Assembly: GCA_041687075.1 (NCBI GenBank)
Contig: JAWLCO010000014.1
Location: 1 to 48,722, forward strand
Direction: 5' to 3'
DNA: 48,722 nt
Origin: ZC4RG25 sp041687075
Lineage (GTDB): Bacteria > Pseudomonadota > Alphaproteobacteria > Rhizobiales > Hyphomicrobiaceae
Positions 25,555 to 34,617 of the stretch are shown here, piece by piece. The position numbers were made by a program, and so were the translations under genes. Every line of letters starts with the position of its first letter. Position 1 is the stretch's first letter. A model generated the notes under the pieces. The model was not told the DNA's origin, made no database searches, and was given only the letters and a program-made list of their open reading frames with translations.

Positions 25555-25829
25555 TTTCAGCACCTTCGCTAACCTGCCATTCACCACTGTGGCATCGTGG
25601 CAACGAAGTCGCTGGCCATTGCCTCTTTTGGGCCACAAAGGCCGACCACGATGCATGAACACCAAATGAATGCGGCCGCCCGCTCGCTGGAAGCTCTCAT
25701 CCACGTGCCGAGTGGCGGGTGTTTGAACTGGATCATTGAGACGAAGGACTGGCCTCCTTAGAGTGCGAGCGCGCGCGTGCGCATGCACGCTCACGAATTG
25801 CTGCTTCACTCGCGGGAGATCAGATCAAG

Positions 25830-27554
25830 ATGGACGCCAGAACATTCGACAAGTCGAAGCTGCCCAGCCGCCACGTCACGGAAGGTCCGACGCGTGCGCC
25901 CCACCGTTCCTACTACTATGCCATGGGGCTTACAGAGGAGCAGATTCATCGGCCGTTCGTGGGCGTCGTCTCCTGCTGGAATGAAGCGGCCCCCTGCAAC
26001 ATCGCGCTGATGCGGCAGGCGCAGTCGGCCAAGAAGGGCGTCGACGAGGCGGGCGGCACGCCGCGCGAGTTCTGCACGATCACCGTGACCGACGGCATCG
26101 CCATGGGTCACCAGGGCATGAAGGCGTCGCTGGTCTCGCGCGAGGTGATCGCGGATTCCATCGAGCTCACCATGCGCGGCCACTGCTACGACGGCATGGT
26201 CGGCATCGCCGGCTGCGACAAGTCGCTGCCGGGCGTGATGATGTCGATCCTGCGCCTCAACGTGCCGGCGGTGTTCATGTACGGCGGCTCCATCATGCCC
26301 GGCCGCTTCAAGGGCAAGGACGTCACAGTCGTCGACGTGTTCGAGGGCGTTGGCCAGCATTCGGCCGGCAACATGTCGGACGAGGACCTGCACGAGCTCG
26401 AGTGTGTTGCCTGCCCGGGCGCCGGCGCCTGCGGTGGTCAGTTCACCGCCAACACCATGGCCTGCGTCTCCGAGGCGATCGGCATTGCGCTGCCCGGCTC
26501 GGCGGGGGCTCCGGCTCCGGATACCAGCCGCGACTATTACGCCGTCGAGAGCGGCCGGGCGGTGATGCGGCTGCTCGCCGACGGCATCCGCCCGCGCGAT
26601 ATCACCACCCGCAAGGCTTTCGAGAATGCGGCGACGGTGGTCGCAGCAACCGGCGGCTCGACCAACGCGGCGCTGCACCTGCCTGCCATGGCGCACGAGT
26701 GCGGGATCGAGTTCGACCTGTTCGACGTCGCCGAGATCTTCAAGCGCACCCCCTACATCGCCGACCTGAAGCCCGGCGGCAAGTACGTGGCGAAGGACGT
26801 GTACGAGATCGGCGGCGTGCCGCAGATCATGCGGGCGCTGCTCGAGGGCGGTTATCTGCACGAGGACTGCCTGACGGTCACCGGCAAGACCATCAAGCAG
26901 AACCTCGAGAACGTGAAGTTCAACACCGACCAGAAGGTGGTGTACCCCGTCTCCAACCCGATCTCGCCGACCGGCGGTGTCGTCGGCCTCAAGGGTTCGC
27001 TGGCGCCTGACGGAGCGATCGTCAAGGTCGCGGGCATGAAGAAGCTGCAGTTCCAGGGCTCGGCGCGTTGCTTCGATTGCGAGGAGGATGCGTTTGCTGC
27101 CGTGGAGCAGGGCAAGATCAACCCTGGCGAGGTGATCATCATCCGCTACGAGGGTCCGAAAGGCGGCCCCGGTATGCGCGAGATGCTGTCCACAACGGCG
27201 GCCCTCTACGGCCGTGGCATGGGCGAGTCCGTCGCGCTGATCACGGACGGCCGGTTCTCGGGTGCCACCCGCGGCTTCTGCATCGGCCACGTCGGCCCCG
27301 AGGCGGCCGTTGGCGGTCCGATCGCCCTGGTGCGCGATGGTGACATCATCGCCATAGATGCCGAAAAAGGCACTCTCGACCTTCTCGTTGACGAATCTGA
27401 GCTCGAATCTCGTCGTAAAGCGTGGACCCCTCCCGCAAATCCATACCAGAGCGGGGTGTTGCGGAAGTATGCGGATCAGGTCGGGCCGGCGCGGCAAGGT
27501 GCTGTCACCCACGCCGGCGGAAAGGCGGAAGTTGTCTGTTACGCGGATATCTAG
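25830..27554 (+). CDS. ilvD: Dihydroxy-acid dehydratase
   Basis: Fe-S enzyme of valine, isoleucine and leucine biosynthesis; it dehydrates 2,3-dihydroxy-isovalerate and -methylvalerate to the 2-keto acids. At 574 residues it belongs to the shorter DHAD type. Family motifs include GCDKSLPG (residues 128-135) and CPGAGACGGQFTANTMA (from C195), whose cysteines are cluster-ligand candidates, and TDGRFSGATRGFCIGHVGPE near 472-491. The last 23 bases overlap the start of an ExoR-like gene in another frame. No acetohydroxyacid synthase or other ilv gene is adjacent. Confidence 0.97.
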   Translation: MDARTFDKSKLPSRHVTEGPTRAPHRSYYYAMGLTEEQIHRPFVGVVSCWNEAAPCNIALMRQAQSAKKGVDEAGGTPREFCTITVTDGIAMGHQGMKASLVSREVIADSIELTMRGHCYDGMVGIAGCDKSLPGVMMSILRLNVPAVFMYGGSIMPGRFKGKDVTVVDVFEGVGQHSAGNMSDEDLHELECVACPGAGACGGQFTANTMACVSEAIGIALPGSAGAPAPDTSRDYYAVESGRAVMRLLADGIRPRDITTRKAFENAATVVAATGGSTNAALHLPAMAHECGIEFDLFDVAEIFKRTPYIADLKPGGKYVAKDVYEIGGVPQIMRALLEGGYLHEDCLTVTGKTIKQNLENVKFNTDQKVVYPVSNPISPTGGVVGLKGSLAPDGAIVKVAGMKKLQFQGSARCFDCEEDAFAAVEQGKINPGEVIIIRYEGPKGGPGMREMLSTTAALYGRGMGESVALITDGRFSGATRGFCIGHVGPEAAVGGPIALVRDGDIIAIDAEKGTLDLLVDESELESRRKAWTPPANPYQSGVLRKYADQVGPARQGAVTHAGGKAEVVCYADI

Positions 27555-28581
27555 ATCGCTGGTGGGGCTGGCACTGGTCACGGCGCTGGCCTCCACGACT
27601 GCCCTGGCCGCCCGGAGCGCGACGTTCAGCTCCCCGAAGGCGGCGTTCGAGCAAGGCATGGGCGCGATGAGGGCCGGGCGGCTCGATCTCGCCCTGCCGG
27701 CCCTCGAGCATGCCGCCGGCAAGGGCTTCTTCCTGGCCGAGTTCTATCTGGCGCGGCTCTTTGCCGATCCCACCGGTCCTCACACGGACCATGCCAAGGC
27801 CTACGTTCTCTACCAGCGCCTTGCCGATCAGTACGCCGACATCGACCCCGATGACGATCAGCGGTCGCCGTTCGTCGCCAAGTCGTTCACGGCACTTGCC
27901 GGGTATCTGCTGCGCGGCGTTCCGGAGATCAACGTCAAGCCCAATCCGATCCGCGCCGCCGAGTACCTGCATCACGCGGCTACGTTTTTCAACGACAAGG
28001 ATGCGCAGTTCGAGCTGGCGAAGCTCTACCTGCGGGCGAATGACGAGCCGATCAAGACGCGGCAGGCCCTGCATTGGCTGGCGGTGCTGACGGAGCAGGG
28101 GCACGCTGGCGCACAGGCGTTCCTGGCGGACCTCTACTGGCACGGCAATCACGTCGAGAAGAGCCCGCTCAGGGCCTATGCGCTCGTGACGGTAGCCGTC
28201 GAGAACGCGCCGGCGCATGAGCGCATCTGGATCGAGGACATTCACCAGAATATCTACTGCGGCCTGTCGGAATCGGTGCGCACGAATGCCAAGGGGCTCA
28301 TCGCGTTCTGGCGCAAACAGTATGGGCGGACGCCGGAAGTGGATCGCTACGGCCTCTCCCGGCTGCAGGTCGGCCCTATCCGCACCTGCAGCAATGGCGA
28401 CATCGTGCCTGTTCCAGGGCAGACCACGATCGCTGCTCCCGAATCCAAATCCGGGAATGCCGCGAGCGAGGTGGCAACGTCTGCGCTGCGCACGCAGGCT
28501 GGACCGACGGTTGCGCAAGGGAATGCGGCAGGCTTCGGTGTGCGCGAGGCAGGTGAGGTCGTCACGGAGCGCGCCAACTGA
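27532..28581 (+). CDS. ExoR-like periplasmic Sel1-repeat protein
   Basis: Probable exported regulator of the ExoR family. In Sinorhizobium, ExoR inhibits the ExoS sensor kinase in the periplasm and so represses succinoglycan production. TTG 27532, preceded by GGCGGAAG, gives 349 residues with a signal peptide (SLVGLALVTALASTTALAA). Sel1-like repeats fill about residues 35-230. The segment SPFVAKSFTALAGYLLRG, then NPIRAAEYLHHAATFFNDKD and AQFELAKLYL, follows the ExoR layout closely. A further tail of about 90 residues after the repeats, including ESVRTNAKGLIAFWRKQYG, is longer than in rhizobial ExoR. The gene overlaps the end of ilvD by 23 bases. It could instead be a generic Sel1-repeat protein; ExoS/ChvI homologues are not in the window. 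Confidence 0.75.
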   Translation: MSVTRISRSLVGLALVTALASTTALAARSATFSSPKAAFEQGMGAMRAGRLDLALPALEHAAGKGFFLAEFYLARLFADPTGPHTDHAKAYVLYQRLADQYADIDPDDDQRSPFVAKSFTALAGYLLRGVPEINVKPNPIRAAEYLHHAATFFNDKDAQFELAKLYLRANDEPIKTRQALHWLAVLTEQGHAGAQAFLADLYWHGNHVEKSPLRAYALVTVAVENAPAHERIWIEDIHQNIYCGLSESVRTNAKGLIAFWRKQYGRTPEVDRYGLSRLQVGPIRTCSNGDIVPVPGQTTIAAPESKSGNAASEVATSALRTQAGPTVAQGNAAGFGVREAGEVVTERAN

Positions 28582-28664
28582 TCTGCTGCGGCTTGTCGTT
28601 TCCGGCTCCGAGCCGCGGCGAAACGGATTTAGAGCATTTTTGCAGCAGGCACTCACGTCACCTT

Positions 28665-29036
28665 CCCATGGGAAGAGGGCCTGCCCCGGACCTGATCCCG
28701 GGCGGCCCGAAGGGCCGGGCGAGGAAATAGAACACCCACCACCCGTCATCCCGGATGCGCCGCAGCATGAAATGGTGCGGCGCTGATCCGGGATCTTGCC
28801 ACGCACACGCCATCACCAGTCGCAAGATCCCGTGTCTGCAGTGCACCGCAAGCGCTGCACCGCGCACGGGATGACGGGTGAGGGGGCTGAGCTCGCAGTG
28901 CCTCGGGCCGATCCAGCCCTCCCCTTGACGGGGAGGGCGGCGCGGCGGAGCCGTGCGGGTGGGGTGGCACATATGCGAGACCGCCGTGCCGGGGGCACTC
29001 CCACCCCCGAACCCTCCCCGCAAGGGGGAGGGGAGA
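28665..29036. repeat. Composite intergenic repeat, locus 2
   Basis: The 495-base gap between the ExoR-like gene and xth is almost filled by repeats. A REP-like unit runs inverted at 28743-28812. Next come a module with TGCACCGC...GCGCACGGGATGACGGG (28828-28880), a module with CCTCCCCTTGACGGGGAGGG followed by GGCGGCGCGGCGGAGCC (28914-28968), and a CCTCCCCGCAAGGGGGAGG hairpin (about 29010-29035). The same modules occur in the same order at 47056-47475, and inverted at 1-415. A separate GC-rich hairpin-prone stretch precedes it at 28665-28735. No gene is seen. Confidence 0.75.
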
Positions 29037-29076
29037 CAAACACGCGCTTCACGGTTTCGAAGCAATCGACGCCAGT

Positions 29077-29862
29077 CTAGCCAGCATCGAGCTCCAGCCA
29101 GACCGGGACGTGGTCTGAGGGTTTTTCCCAGCCGCGGGTGTGGCGGTCGATGCCGGAAGCGACGAGCCGATCGGCGGCTTGCGGCGACAGCAGCATGTGG
29201 TCGATCCTGATGCCGTCGTTCTTCTGCCAGGAGCCTGCCTGGTAATCCCAGAACGAGAAGACGTTCGGCCCCGGATGACAGGCGCGGATCGCATCCGTGA
29301 ACCCGCCGTTCATCAGCGCCTTGTAGCGCGCCCGCGTCTCGGGCTGATAGAGGGCGTCGTTCTTCCAGGCCTCCGGATTCTTGGCATCCAGTGGTTCGGG
29401 GATGACGTTGTAATCACCCGCGAGCACGAGCGGCTGCTCTTCGGCGAGCAGGGCGCGTGCACGCTGTGCCAGCCGGTCCATCCAGGCGAGCTTGTATCCG
29501 AACTTCTCCGTCCCGATCGGATTGCCGTTCGGCAGGTAAATCGAGGCGACGGTGAGCGCGCCGGAAGGAATTGATAGCGTCGCCTCGAGATAGCGCGCCT
29601 GCACATCCTCCGGCGCGCCGGGCAGGCCGGGGCGGACGTCATCGAAGCGTGACTTGGCGAGTATGGCGACGCCGTTGAACGCCTTCTGCCCGTGCACCGC
29701 GACGTTGTAGCCAAGGTTCTCGAACGCGGCGGCCGGGAAGGCGCCGTCGATGCATTTGACCTCCTGCAGACACACCACGTCGGGCTTGGCGTCGGCGATC
29801 CACGTCAGCGCCGTGTCGAGGCGCGCCTTGATGCCGTTGATATTCCAGGTCGCGATTTTCAT
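29077..29862 (-). CDS. xth: Exodeoxyribonuclease III
   Basis: AP endonuclease and 3'-5' exonuclease of base-excision repair, cytoplasmic, 261 residues. The N-terminal MKIATWNINGIKARLDTAL, catalytic LQEVK (Glu near residue 35), GDYNVIPEPLDAKN (about 151-164), NDGIRIDHMLLSP (about 217-229) and the final SDHVPVWLELD histidine are all present, so the EEP-fold active site is complete. It stands alone on the minus strand, with the composite repeat beyond its 3' end and a divergent membrane protein gene upstream. Confidence 0.95.
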   Translation of the reverse strand: MKIATWNINGIKARLDTALTWIADAKPDVVCLQEVKCIDGAFPAAAFENLGYNVAVHGQKAFNGVAILAKSRFDDVRPGLPGAPEDVQARYLEATLSIPSGALTVASIYLPNGNPIGTEKFGYKLAWMDRLAQRARALLAEEQPLVLAGDYNVIPEPLDAKNPEAWKNDALYQPETRARYKALMNGGFTDAIRACHPGPNVFSFWDYQAGSWQKNDGIRIDHMLLSPQAADRLVASGIDRHTRGWEKPSDHVPVWLELDAG

Positions 29863-30048
29863 TGCCCCTGCGCAGGAACGAGCCGCTGCCTTGCCTGTCG
29901 TGCGCCTGCCGAGATGGCGCAGAAAAATGCAACAGGCCCGGGCCTTGGGAAAAGCCCCTGCTCCCTCGATAACGAAGCGTGTTCACCGCCGATTAGCAGC
30001 TTTTGATCCATCTTGCTAACCAGCAATACTGCTCTGGAAGGGCGCATC

Positions 30049-30399
30049 ATGAGCCTCTCCCTCTACGAGGGCAAACGCCGCGATCCAAAGCTGCTGGTGG
30101 CGCTGGTGATGGCCAACCTGCTGTTCGCTGCGTGCTCCGTGTTCCTGTGGGCGTTGATGTCGCTGTTCATGGCCGAGCCCATCCGCTGGGCGACGGCGCG
30201 CGGCGTCGGCTCGCAGCCCGATCTCATCGAGTATCCCTTCGTCCTGCTCTGGCTGCTGCCGGTGGCTGGCGCCTGTGCGGCGTGGGTCGCGCACAAGGCC
30301 GAGCGGCTGAAGCTCGCCTATTTCCTGGCTTTCTATCCGCTGCTCTACTTCGGCGTCGTGACGGGCTGGTACTACCTTGCGCCTGCCCAGTGGCACTGA
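30049..30399 (+). CDS. Small conserved membrane protein, function unknown
   Basis: I do not recognise a characterised family. The 116-residue product has a charged N-terminus (MSLSLYEGKRRDPKLL) and three hydrophobic segments: about 17-40 (LVALVMANLLFAACSVFLWA), about 64-83 (PFVLLWLLPVAGACAAWVAH) and about 90-110 (LAYFLAFYPLLYFGVVTGWY). In many alphaproteobacteria secG sits immediately upstream of pyrG, but this protein has three helices and no SecG motif, so it is not SecG. GGAAGGGCGC precedes ATG 30049, and pyrG begins 94 bases after the stop. Confidence 0.7.
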   Translation: MSLSLYEGKRRDPKLLVALVMANLLFAACSVFLWALMSLFMAEPIRWATARGVGSQPDLIEYPFVLLWLLPVAGACAAWVAHKAERLKLAYFLAFYPLLYFGVVTGWYYLAPAQWH

Positions 30400-30492
30400 T
30401 CGGCAGGTGCGGCCGGGGTCGAGCTGCGGCGCAAGTGGATGAGACGAGATGGCCGCTTCGAATCGGAGCGGCCTTGTGTATTCTGCAAGCCC

Positions 30493-32121
30493 ATGCAGCG
30501 GTACATCTTCATTACCGGCGGCGTGGTCTCCTCTCTTGGCAAAGGCCTCGCATCGGCGGCCCTCGGCGCGCTTCTCCAGGCTCGCGGTTATTCCGTGCGT
30601 CTGCGCAAGCTCGACCCCTACCTCAACGTCGATCCGGGCACCATGAGCCCGTATCAGCACGGCGAAGTCTTCGTCACGGACGACGGCGCCGAGACGGACC
30701 TCGACCTCGGCCACTACGAGCGCTTCACCGGCGTGCCGGCTAGGCGCACGGACAACATCACCACCGGGCGCATCTACCAGGATATCCTCGCGAAAGAGCG
30801 CCGCGGCGAATATCTCGGCGCCACCGTGCAGGTCATCCCGCACGTCACGGACGCCATCAAGGAGTTCGTGACCTCCGGCAACGAAGGCATCGACTTCGTG
30901 CTGGTGGAGATCGGCGGCACGGTGGGCGATATCGAGGGCCTGCCGTTCTTCGAGGCCATTCGCCAGCTCGGCAACGAGCTGCCGCGCGGCGCGTCGATCT
31001 TTATCCACCTGACACTGCTGCCCTACATCCCGAGTGCCGGCGAGCTGAAGACGAAGCCGACGCAGCATTCGGTGAAGGAGCTGCGCTCCATCGGTATCCA
31101 GCCGGACATCCTGCTCTGCAGGTCCGACCGCGAGATCCCGCGCTCCGAGCGCCGCAAGATCGCATTGTTCTGCAACGTGCGCGAGGAAGCCGTTATTCAG
31201 GCGCTCGACGTCTCGTCGATTTACGATGTGCCGCTCGCCTATCACCGCGAAGGTCTCGACGGGCAAGTGCTGGCCGCCTTCGGCATTCCCGATGCGCCGA
31301 AGCCCGATCTGGCCCGTTGGGAAACGATCAGCAATGCCACTGCCAACCCGGAAGGCGAGGTGACGATCGCGGTCGTCGGCAAGTACACGGAGCTGAAAGA
31401 CGCCTACAAGTCTCTCATCGAGTCGCTGGTCCACGGCGGCATTGCGAACAAGGTGAAGGTCAGCATCGACTGGATCGAGAGCGAAACCTTCGAGCGAGAA
31501 GACCCCGCGCCATTCCTCGAGCACGTCAACGGCATCCTGGTGCCGGGCGGCTTCGGGGAGCGCGGCTCGGAGGGCAAGATCCTGGCCGCCCGCTTTGCCC
31601 GCGAGCGCAAGGTGCCGTATTTCGGCATCTGCTTCGGGATGCAGATGGCCTGCATCGAGGCGGCTCGCAATCTGGCCGGAATTCCGCAGGCAAGCTCGAC
31701 CGAGTTCGGTCCGACGTCCGAGCCGGTGGTGGGCTTGATGACGGAGTGGATGCGCGGCGAGCAACTGGAGAAGCGCAAAGCCGGCGGCGACCTCGGCGGC
31801 ACCATGCGGCTCGGCGCTTACGAGGCGCGTCTCAACGGCAACAGCCGGATCGCGTCGATTTACGGCACGACGACGATCTCCGAGCGGCACCGCCACCGTT
31901 ACGAGGTCAACCCGAAATACCGTGAGCGCCTCGAGGAAGCAGGGCTGATGTTCTCCGGCATGTCTCCGGACGGCCTGCTGCCGGAAACCATTGAGTATCC
32001 GGACCACCCCTGGTTCATCGGCGTGCAGTACCACCCGGAGTTGAAGTCGCGGCCCTTCGATCCGCATCCGCTGTTCAAGAGCTTCATTGCTGCGGCGGTT
32101 GAGCAGTCGCGGCTGGTGTGA
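30493..32121 (+). CDS. pyrG: CTP synthase
   Basis: Makes CTP from UTP, ATP and glutamine. ATG 30493 gives MQRYIFITGGVVSSLGKGL, the universal start, and 542 residues, the usual length. The synthetase domain (1 to about 266) has the P-loop-like GGVVSSLGKG and DPYLNVDPGTMSP. The glutamine amidotransferase domain follows, with nucleophile Cys380 in FGICFGMQ and the His-Glu pair in QYHPELKSRPFDPHP. In alphaproteobacteria pyrG is commonly followed by kdsA and eno; here two small genes intervene before kdsA and eno is absent from the window. Confidence 0.97.
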   Translation: MQRYIFITGGVVSSLGKGLASAALGALLQARGYSVRLRKLDPYLNVDPGTMSPYQHGEVFVTDDGAETDLDLGHYERFTGVPARRTDNITTGRIYQDILAKERRGEYLGATVQVIPHVTDAIKEFVTSGNEGIDFVLVEIGGTVGDIEGLPFFEAIRQLGNELPRGASIFIHLTLLPYIPSAGELKTKPTQHSVKELRSIGIQPDILLCRSDREIPRSERRKIALFCNVREEAVIQALDVSSIYDVPLAYHREGLDGQVLAAFGIPDAPKPDLARWETISNATANPEGEVTIAVVGKYTELKDAYKSLIESLVHGGIANKVKVSIDWIESETFEREDPAPFLEHVNGILVPGGFGERGSEGKILAARFARERKVPYFGICFGMQMACIEAARNLAGIPQASSTEFGPTSEPVVGLMTEWMRGEQLEKRKAGGDLGGTMRLGAYEARLNGNSRIASIYGTTTISERHRHRYEVNPKYRERLEEAGLMFSGMSPDGLLPETIEYPDHPWFIGVQYHPELKSRPFDPHPLFKSFIAAAVEQSRLV

Positions 32122-32586
32122 TTGGCCGGGAATGTTGCGGCTCGGTCACATTCTTGCCACGAATCGCTTTTGCGAGCGCCGGATCGCCTTGCCGCTTTCG
32201 GCGCCACAGCTTTAACCTGACCCTGCCTGTGGAATAGCTGTGGAAATTCCCCACGGCGGAGGCCCGCGGTCGAGGTCGTGGGCTCCACAGGTGATCCCCG
32301 GCGGCTGATGGTGTCGGCAGCCCGGGAGCGAATTTCGGGTGGAGGGAGTTGGGGCGAACTCCCCGACCGTTGCCGGCCGGCGGCCTTGCCGTCGTGGTCG
32401 CCGGCTGCCGAACAGTTTGGCGGGGTGAGCGCGTGCTGCGCGCGTCTAGCGCGTGGTCACGGGCGGCTCGTCGAGTACCGTCATGCCAGATGCGCGTGAC
32501 GGTCCGAATTGGGTGTCGGGGGGCAGGATGGACCGGCTGTCGGGGGAGGGCCGGTCCATCAGCCGGGGGAGGAAGGCCGGGCGGCG
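32122..32586. other. 465-base gap with an 11-bp hairpin
   Basis: No gene is supported. GATGGACCGGC (32527-32537) pairs perfectly with GCCGGTCCATC (32550-32560) around a 12-base loop, 27 bases beyond the stop of the minus-strand DUF3175 gene, and probably terminates it. Two near-DnaA-box octamers (CTGTGGAA at 32227 and 32238) occur after pyrG, but nothing else suggests an origin. Confidence 0.5.
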
Positions 32587-32928
32587 TCAGGCGCTTTTGA
32601 AGGCGCGGCGCAGCTCGGCCTTCGCGCGCTCGAGCGTCTGCCTGCGCGCTTCGGGCAATCCGCGGCCGGCGCGATTGATGTAGAAGTTCAGCATCGACAT
32701 GGCGGACTGCAGCGGCGTGCCCTTGCGCCGCTTGCTCGTCTCTGCCGAGCGCTTCAACGATCGTGCGATCCGCTTAGGATCGTCCCAGGTGAACACGCCC
32801 GGCTCGAGGTCGAGCGCGTTGCTGGTTCGCGTCACCTGCTGCGACCAGTAGCGTTGCGCCCGGCCCTGTCCGGCGCGTTCGCGAGGAGCGCGGCGGGTGC
32901 GGGCCCGTGTGGTGCGGCTCCGAGCCAT
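32587..32928 (-). CDS. DUF3175 domain protein
   Basis: Small basic protein of unknown function, 113 residues. The start is placed at ATG 32928 (MARSRTTRARTRRAP); the frame is open far upstream, but that part is not conserved. An Arg-rich N-terminus of about 25 residues leads into the DUF3175 core: RYWSQQVTRTSNALDLEPGV, then FTWDDPKRIARSLKRSAE and SAMSMLNFYINRAGRGLP. Composition and size suggest nucleic-acid binding, but no activity is established. It is divergent from the GFA-type gene and has a hairpin beyond its 3' end. Confidence 0.8.
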   Translation of the reverse strand: MARSRTTRARTRRAPRERAGQGRAQRYWSQQVTRTSNALDLEPGVFTWDDPKRIARSLKRSAETSKRRKGTPLQSAMSMLNFYINRAGRGLPEARRQTLERAKAELRRAFKSA

Positions 32929-33081
32929 GGCTTTGATTTCAAGGTTCGAGCCTGACTTCAACGAGCGCCGGCTGCCTGCTGTTCCCGTTGTAAAGCTGTC
33001 TGACGAACGGGTCACAGCGGCTTCCAACGCTGCAGGTCTCGTGTAAGCTGAGCGCCGACACGTCAGTCCGGGAGCAAACGA

Positions 33082-33546
33082 ATGTCCACGCGCGGTCACT
33101 GCCTGTGCCGGGCCATCGCCTACGAGTTCGACGGTGAGCCCAAGTGGGTGGCGCACTGTCATTGCGAGAGCTGCCGGCGGGCGAATTCCGCGGCGGTCGC
33201 CACCTATCTCTGCGTCGGACTGGACCAGTTCCGCTACCTGCAGGGCGAGCCTGCAGTTTACGAATCCTCGCCTGGTGTCCGGCGCTTCTTCTGTCCGCGT
33301 TGCGGGTCACCGATGGCCTACGCGGCGGATCGTTATCCTGGCGACGTTCACCTGCACATCGGCACGCTGGCCGATCCGAACCGGTTCGTCCCGCATGCAC
33401 ACGTCTTCATACGCGAACAGCTGGACTGGTTCGAGGTCGCTGACGAGCTGCGCCGTTACGAGACCCTGGGAGGGAAGGGCGTGGCGCCGACGCGGGTCGG
33501 GCCACGGCCGGTTAGTTCCGTAACAAAGGCTTCGCCTGCGGGCTGA
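33082..33546 (+). CDS. GFA/CENP-V-type zinc-binding protein
   Basis: Member of the GFA (glutathione-dependent formaldehyde-activating enzyme-like) family, 154 residues. The zinc-binding cysteines are arranged as the family requires: C7 and C9 (GHCLCRAIAY), C26, C28 and C31 (HCHCESCRR), and C71 and C74 (FFCPRCGSPM). Most family members are not true Gfa enzymes, so a formaldehyde role should not be assumed. The last 25 residues are unconserved. kdsA follows 72 bases downstream on the same strand. Confidence 0.88.
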   Translation: MSTRGHCLCRAIAYEFDGEPKWVAHCHCESCRRANSAAVATYLCVGLDQFRYLQGEPAVYESSPGVRRFFCPRCGSPMAYAADRYPGDVHLHIGTLADPNRFVPHAHVFIREQLDWFEVADELRRYETLGGKGVAPTRVGPRPVSSVTKASPAG

Positions 33547-33618
33547 GACTTGCGCGGCATTGCACCTGCGGCGAGCAGGCCGTCGCGGGAGGCGCGACAA
33601 GCCGTTACAAGGCGATCC

Positions 33619-34494
33619 ATGACGAGCACCGATTCAACTGCCCCCAATTCCGCCGTCACGGTCGGGTCCGTGACCTTCGCCAACGACCGGCCGATCGCGC
33701 TCTTTGCCGGCCCGTGCCAGATGGAGAGCCGTGCCCATGCGCTCGAGATGGCCACGGCGCTGAAGGAGATCTGCGGCCGGCTCGGCATCGGTCTTGTCTA
33801 CAAGACGTCCTTCGACAAGGCGAACCGGACGAGCCTTTCGGGCAAGCGTGGCATGGGGCTCGACGCGGCGCTGCCGGTGTTCGCTGAAATCCGCGAAAGC
33901 CTTGAGCTGCCCTGTGTCACCGACGTGCATGAGCCGGCGCAATGTGCGCCTGTCGCCGAAGTGGTCGACGTGCTGCAGATCCCGGCGTTCCTCTGCCGTC
34001 AGACGGATCTGCTGATCGCCGCGGCGATGACGGGCCGTGTGGTGAAGGTCAAGAAGGGCCAGTTCCTGGCGCCGTGGGATATGAAGAATGTCGTGGCCAA
34101 GATCACCGGCAGCGGCAACGCCCAGGTGCTGGTGACGGAACGCGGCGTCAGCTTTGGCTACAACACGCTTGTTGTCGACATGCGATCGCTGCCCATCATG
34201 GCTGAAACGGGCGCGCCGGTGATCTTCGATGCCACGCATTCGGTACAGCAGCCGGGCGGGCAGGGGACGGCTTCAGGCGGCGATCGGCGATTCGTTCCTG
34301 TACTCGCGCGGTCCGCCGTGGCCGTCGGCGTCGCCGGCCTGTTCATCGAGACTCACCAGGACCCCGACAGGGCACCGTCCGACGGCCCGAACATGGTTCC
34401 GCTGAACGAGCTCGAGCGCCTGCTCGCCGATCTCATCGAGCTCGATCGGGTGGTCAAGCAGCAACTGTTAATTGCTCGCGAGCGTGGAGCCTGA
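33619..34494 (+). CDS. kdsA: 3-deoxy-8-phosphooctulonate synthase
   Basis: Condenses phosphoenolpyruvate with arabinose 5-phosphate to give KDO-8-phosphate for lipopolysaccharide. The 291-residue product begins MTSTDSTAPNSAVTVGS; the core starts at about residue 24. FAGPCQMESR carries Cys33 at the position of the metal ligand in metal-dependent KDO8P synthases, where the E. coli enzyme has Asn, so this is probably the metal-dependent class. Further motifs are DVHEP, KKGQFLAPWDMKNVV and FDATHSVQQPGG. AAGGCGA precedes the ATG. eno, the usual neighbour in this group, is replaced by a sugar kinase gene. Confidence 0.95.
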   Translation: MTSTDSTAPNSAVTVGSVTFANDRPIALFAGPCQMESRAHALEMATALKEICGRLGIGLVYKTSFDKANRTSLSGKRGMGLDAALPVFAEIRESLELPCVTDVHEPAQCAPVAEVVDVLQIPAFLCRQTDLLIAAAMTGRVVKVKKGQFLAPWDMKNVVAKITGSGNAQVLVTERGVSFGYNTLVVDMRSLPIMAETGAPVIFDATHSVQQPGGQGTASGGDRRFVPVLARSAVAVGVAGLFIETHQDPDRAPSDGPNMVPLNELERLLADLIELDRVVKQQLLIARERGA

Positions 34495-34617
34495 TGAAAC
34501 GATGGCAATTGCAGGTTCTTTTTGAATTGTTGATTACCTGCGGCAGTCAAATTAAGGCCCAGTCGACCGAGTTGATTTGAGCTGATTATCCGGGCCACCT
34601 GACAGGCGGCTGATGGG

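Noticed and set aside
30049..30399. Calling the membrane protein SecG because it precedes pyrG
   Set aside because: It has three hydrophobic segments and lacks the two-helix SecG pattern and glycine-rich loop.
32227..32247. Pair of DnaA-box-like octamers after pyrG
   Set aside because: Both differ from the TGTGGATAA consensus, there are only two, and no dnaA, gidA, hemE or AT-rich unwinding region is nearby.
33082..33546. Calling the GFA-type gene a formaldehyde-glutathione enzyme
   Set aside because: The zinc-cysteine pattern defines the family only; most members are not Gfa and no formaldehyde pathway genes are adjacent.
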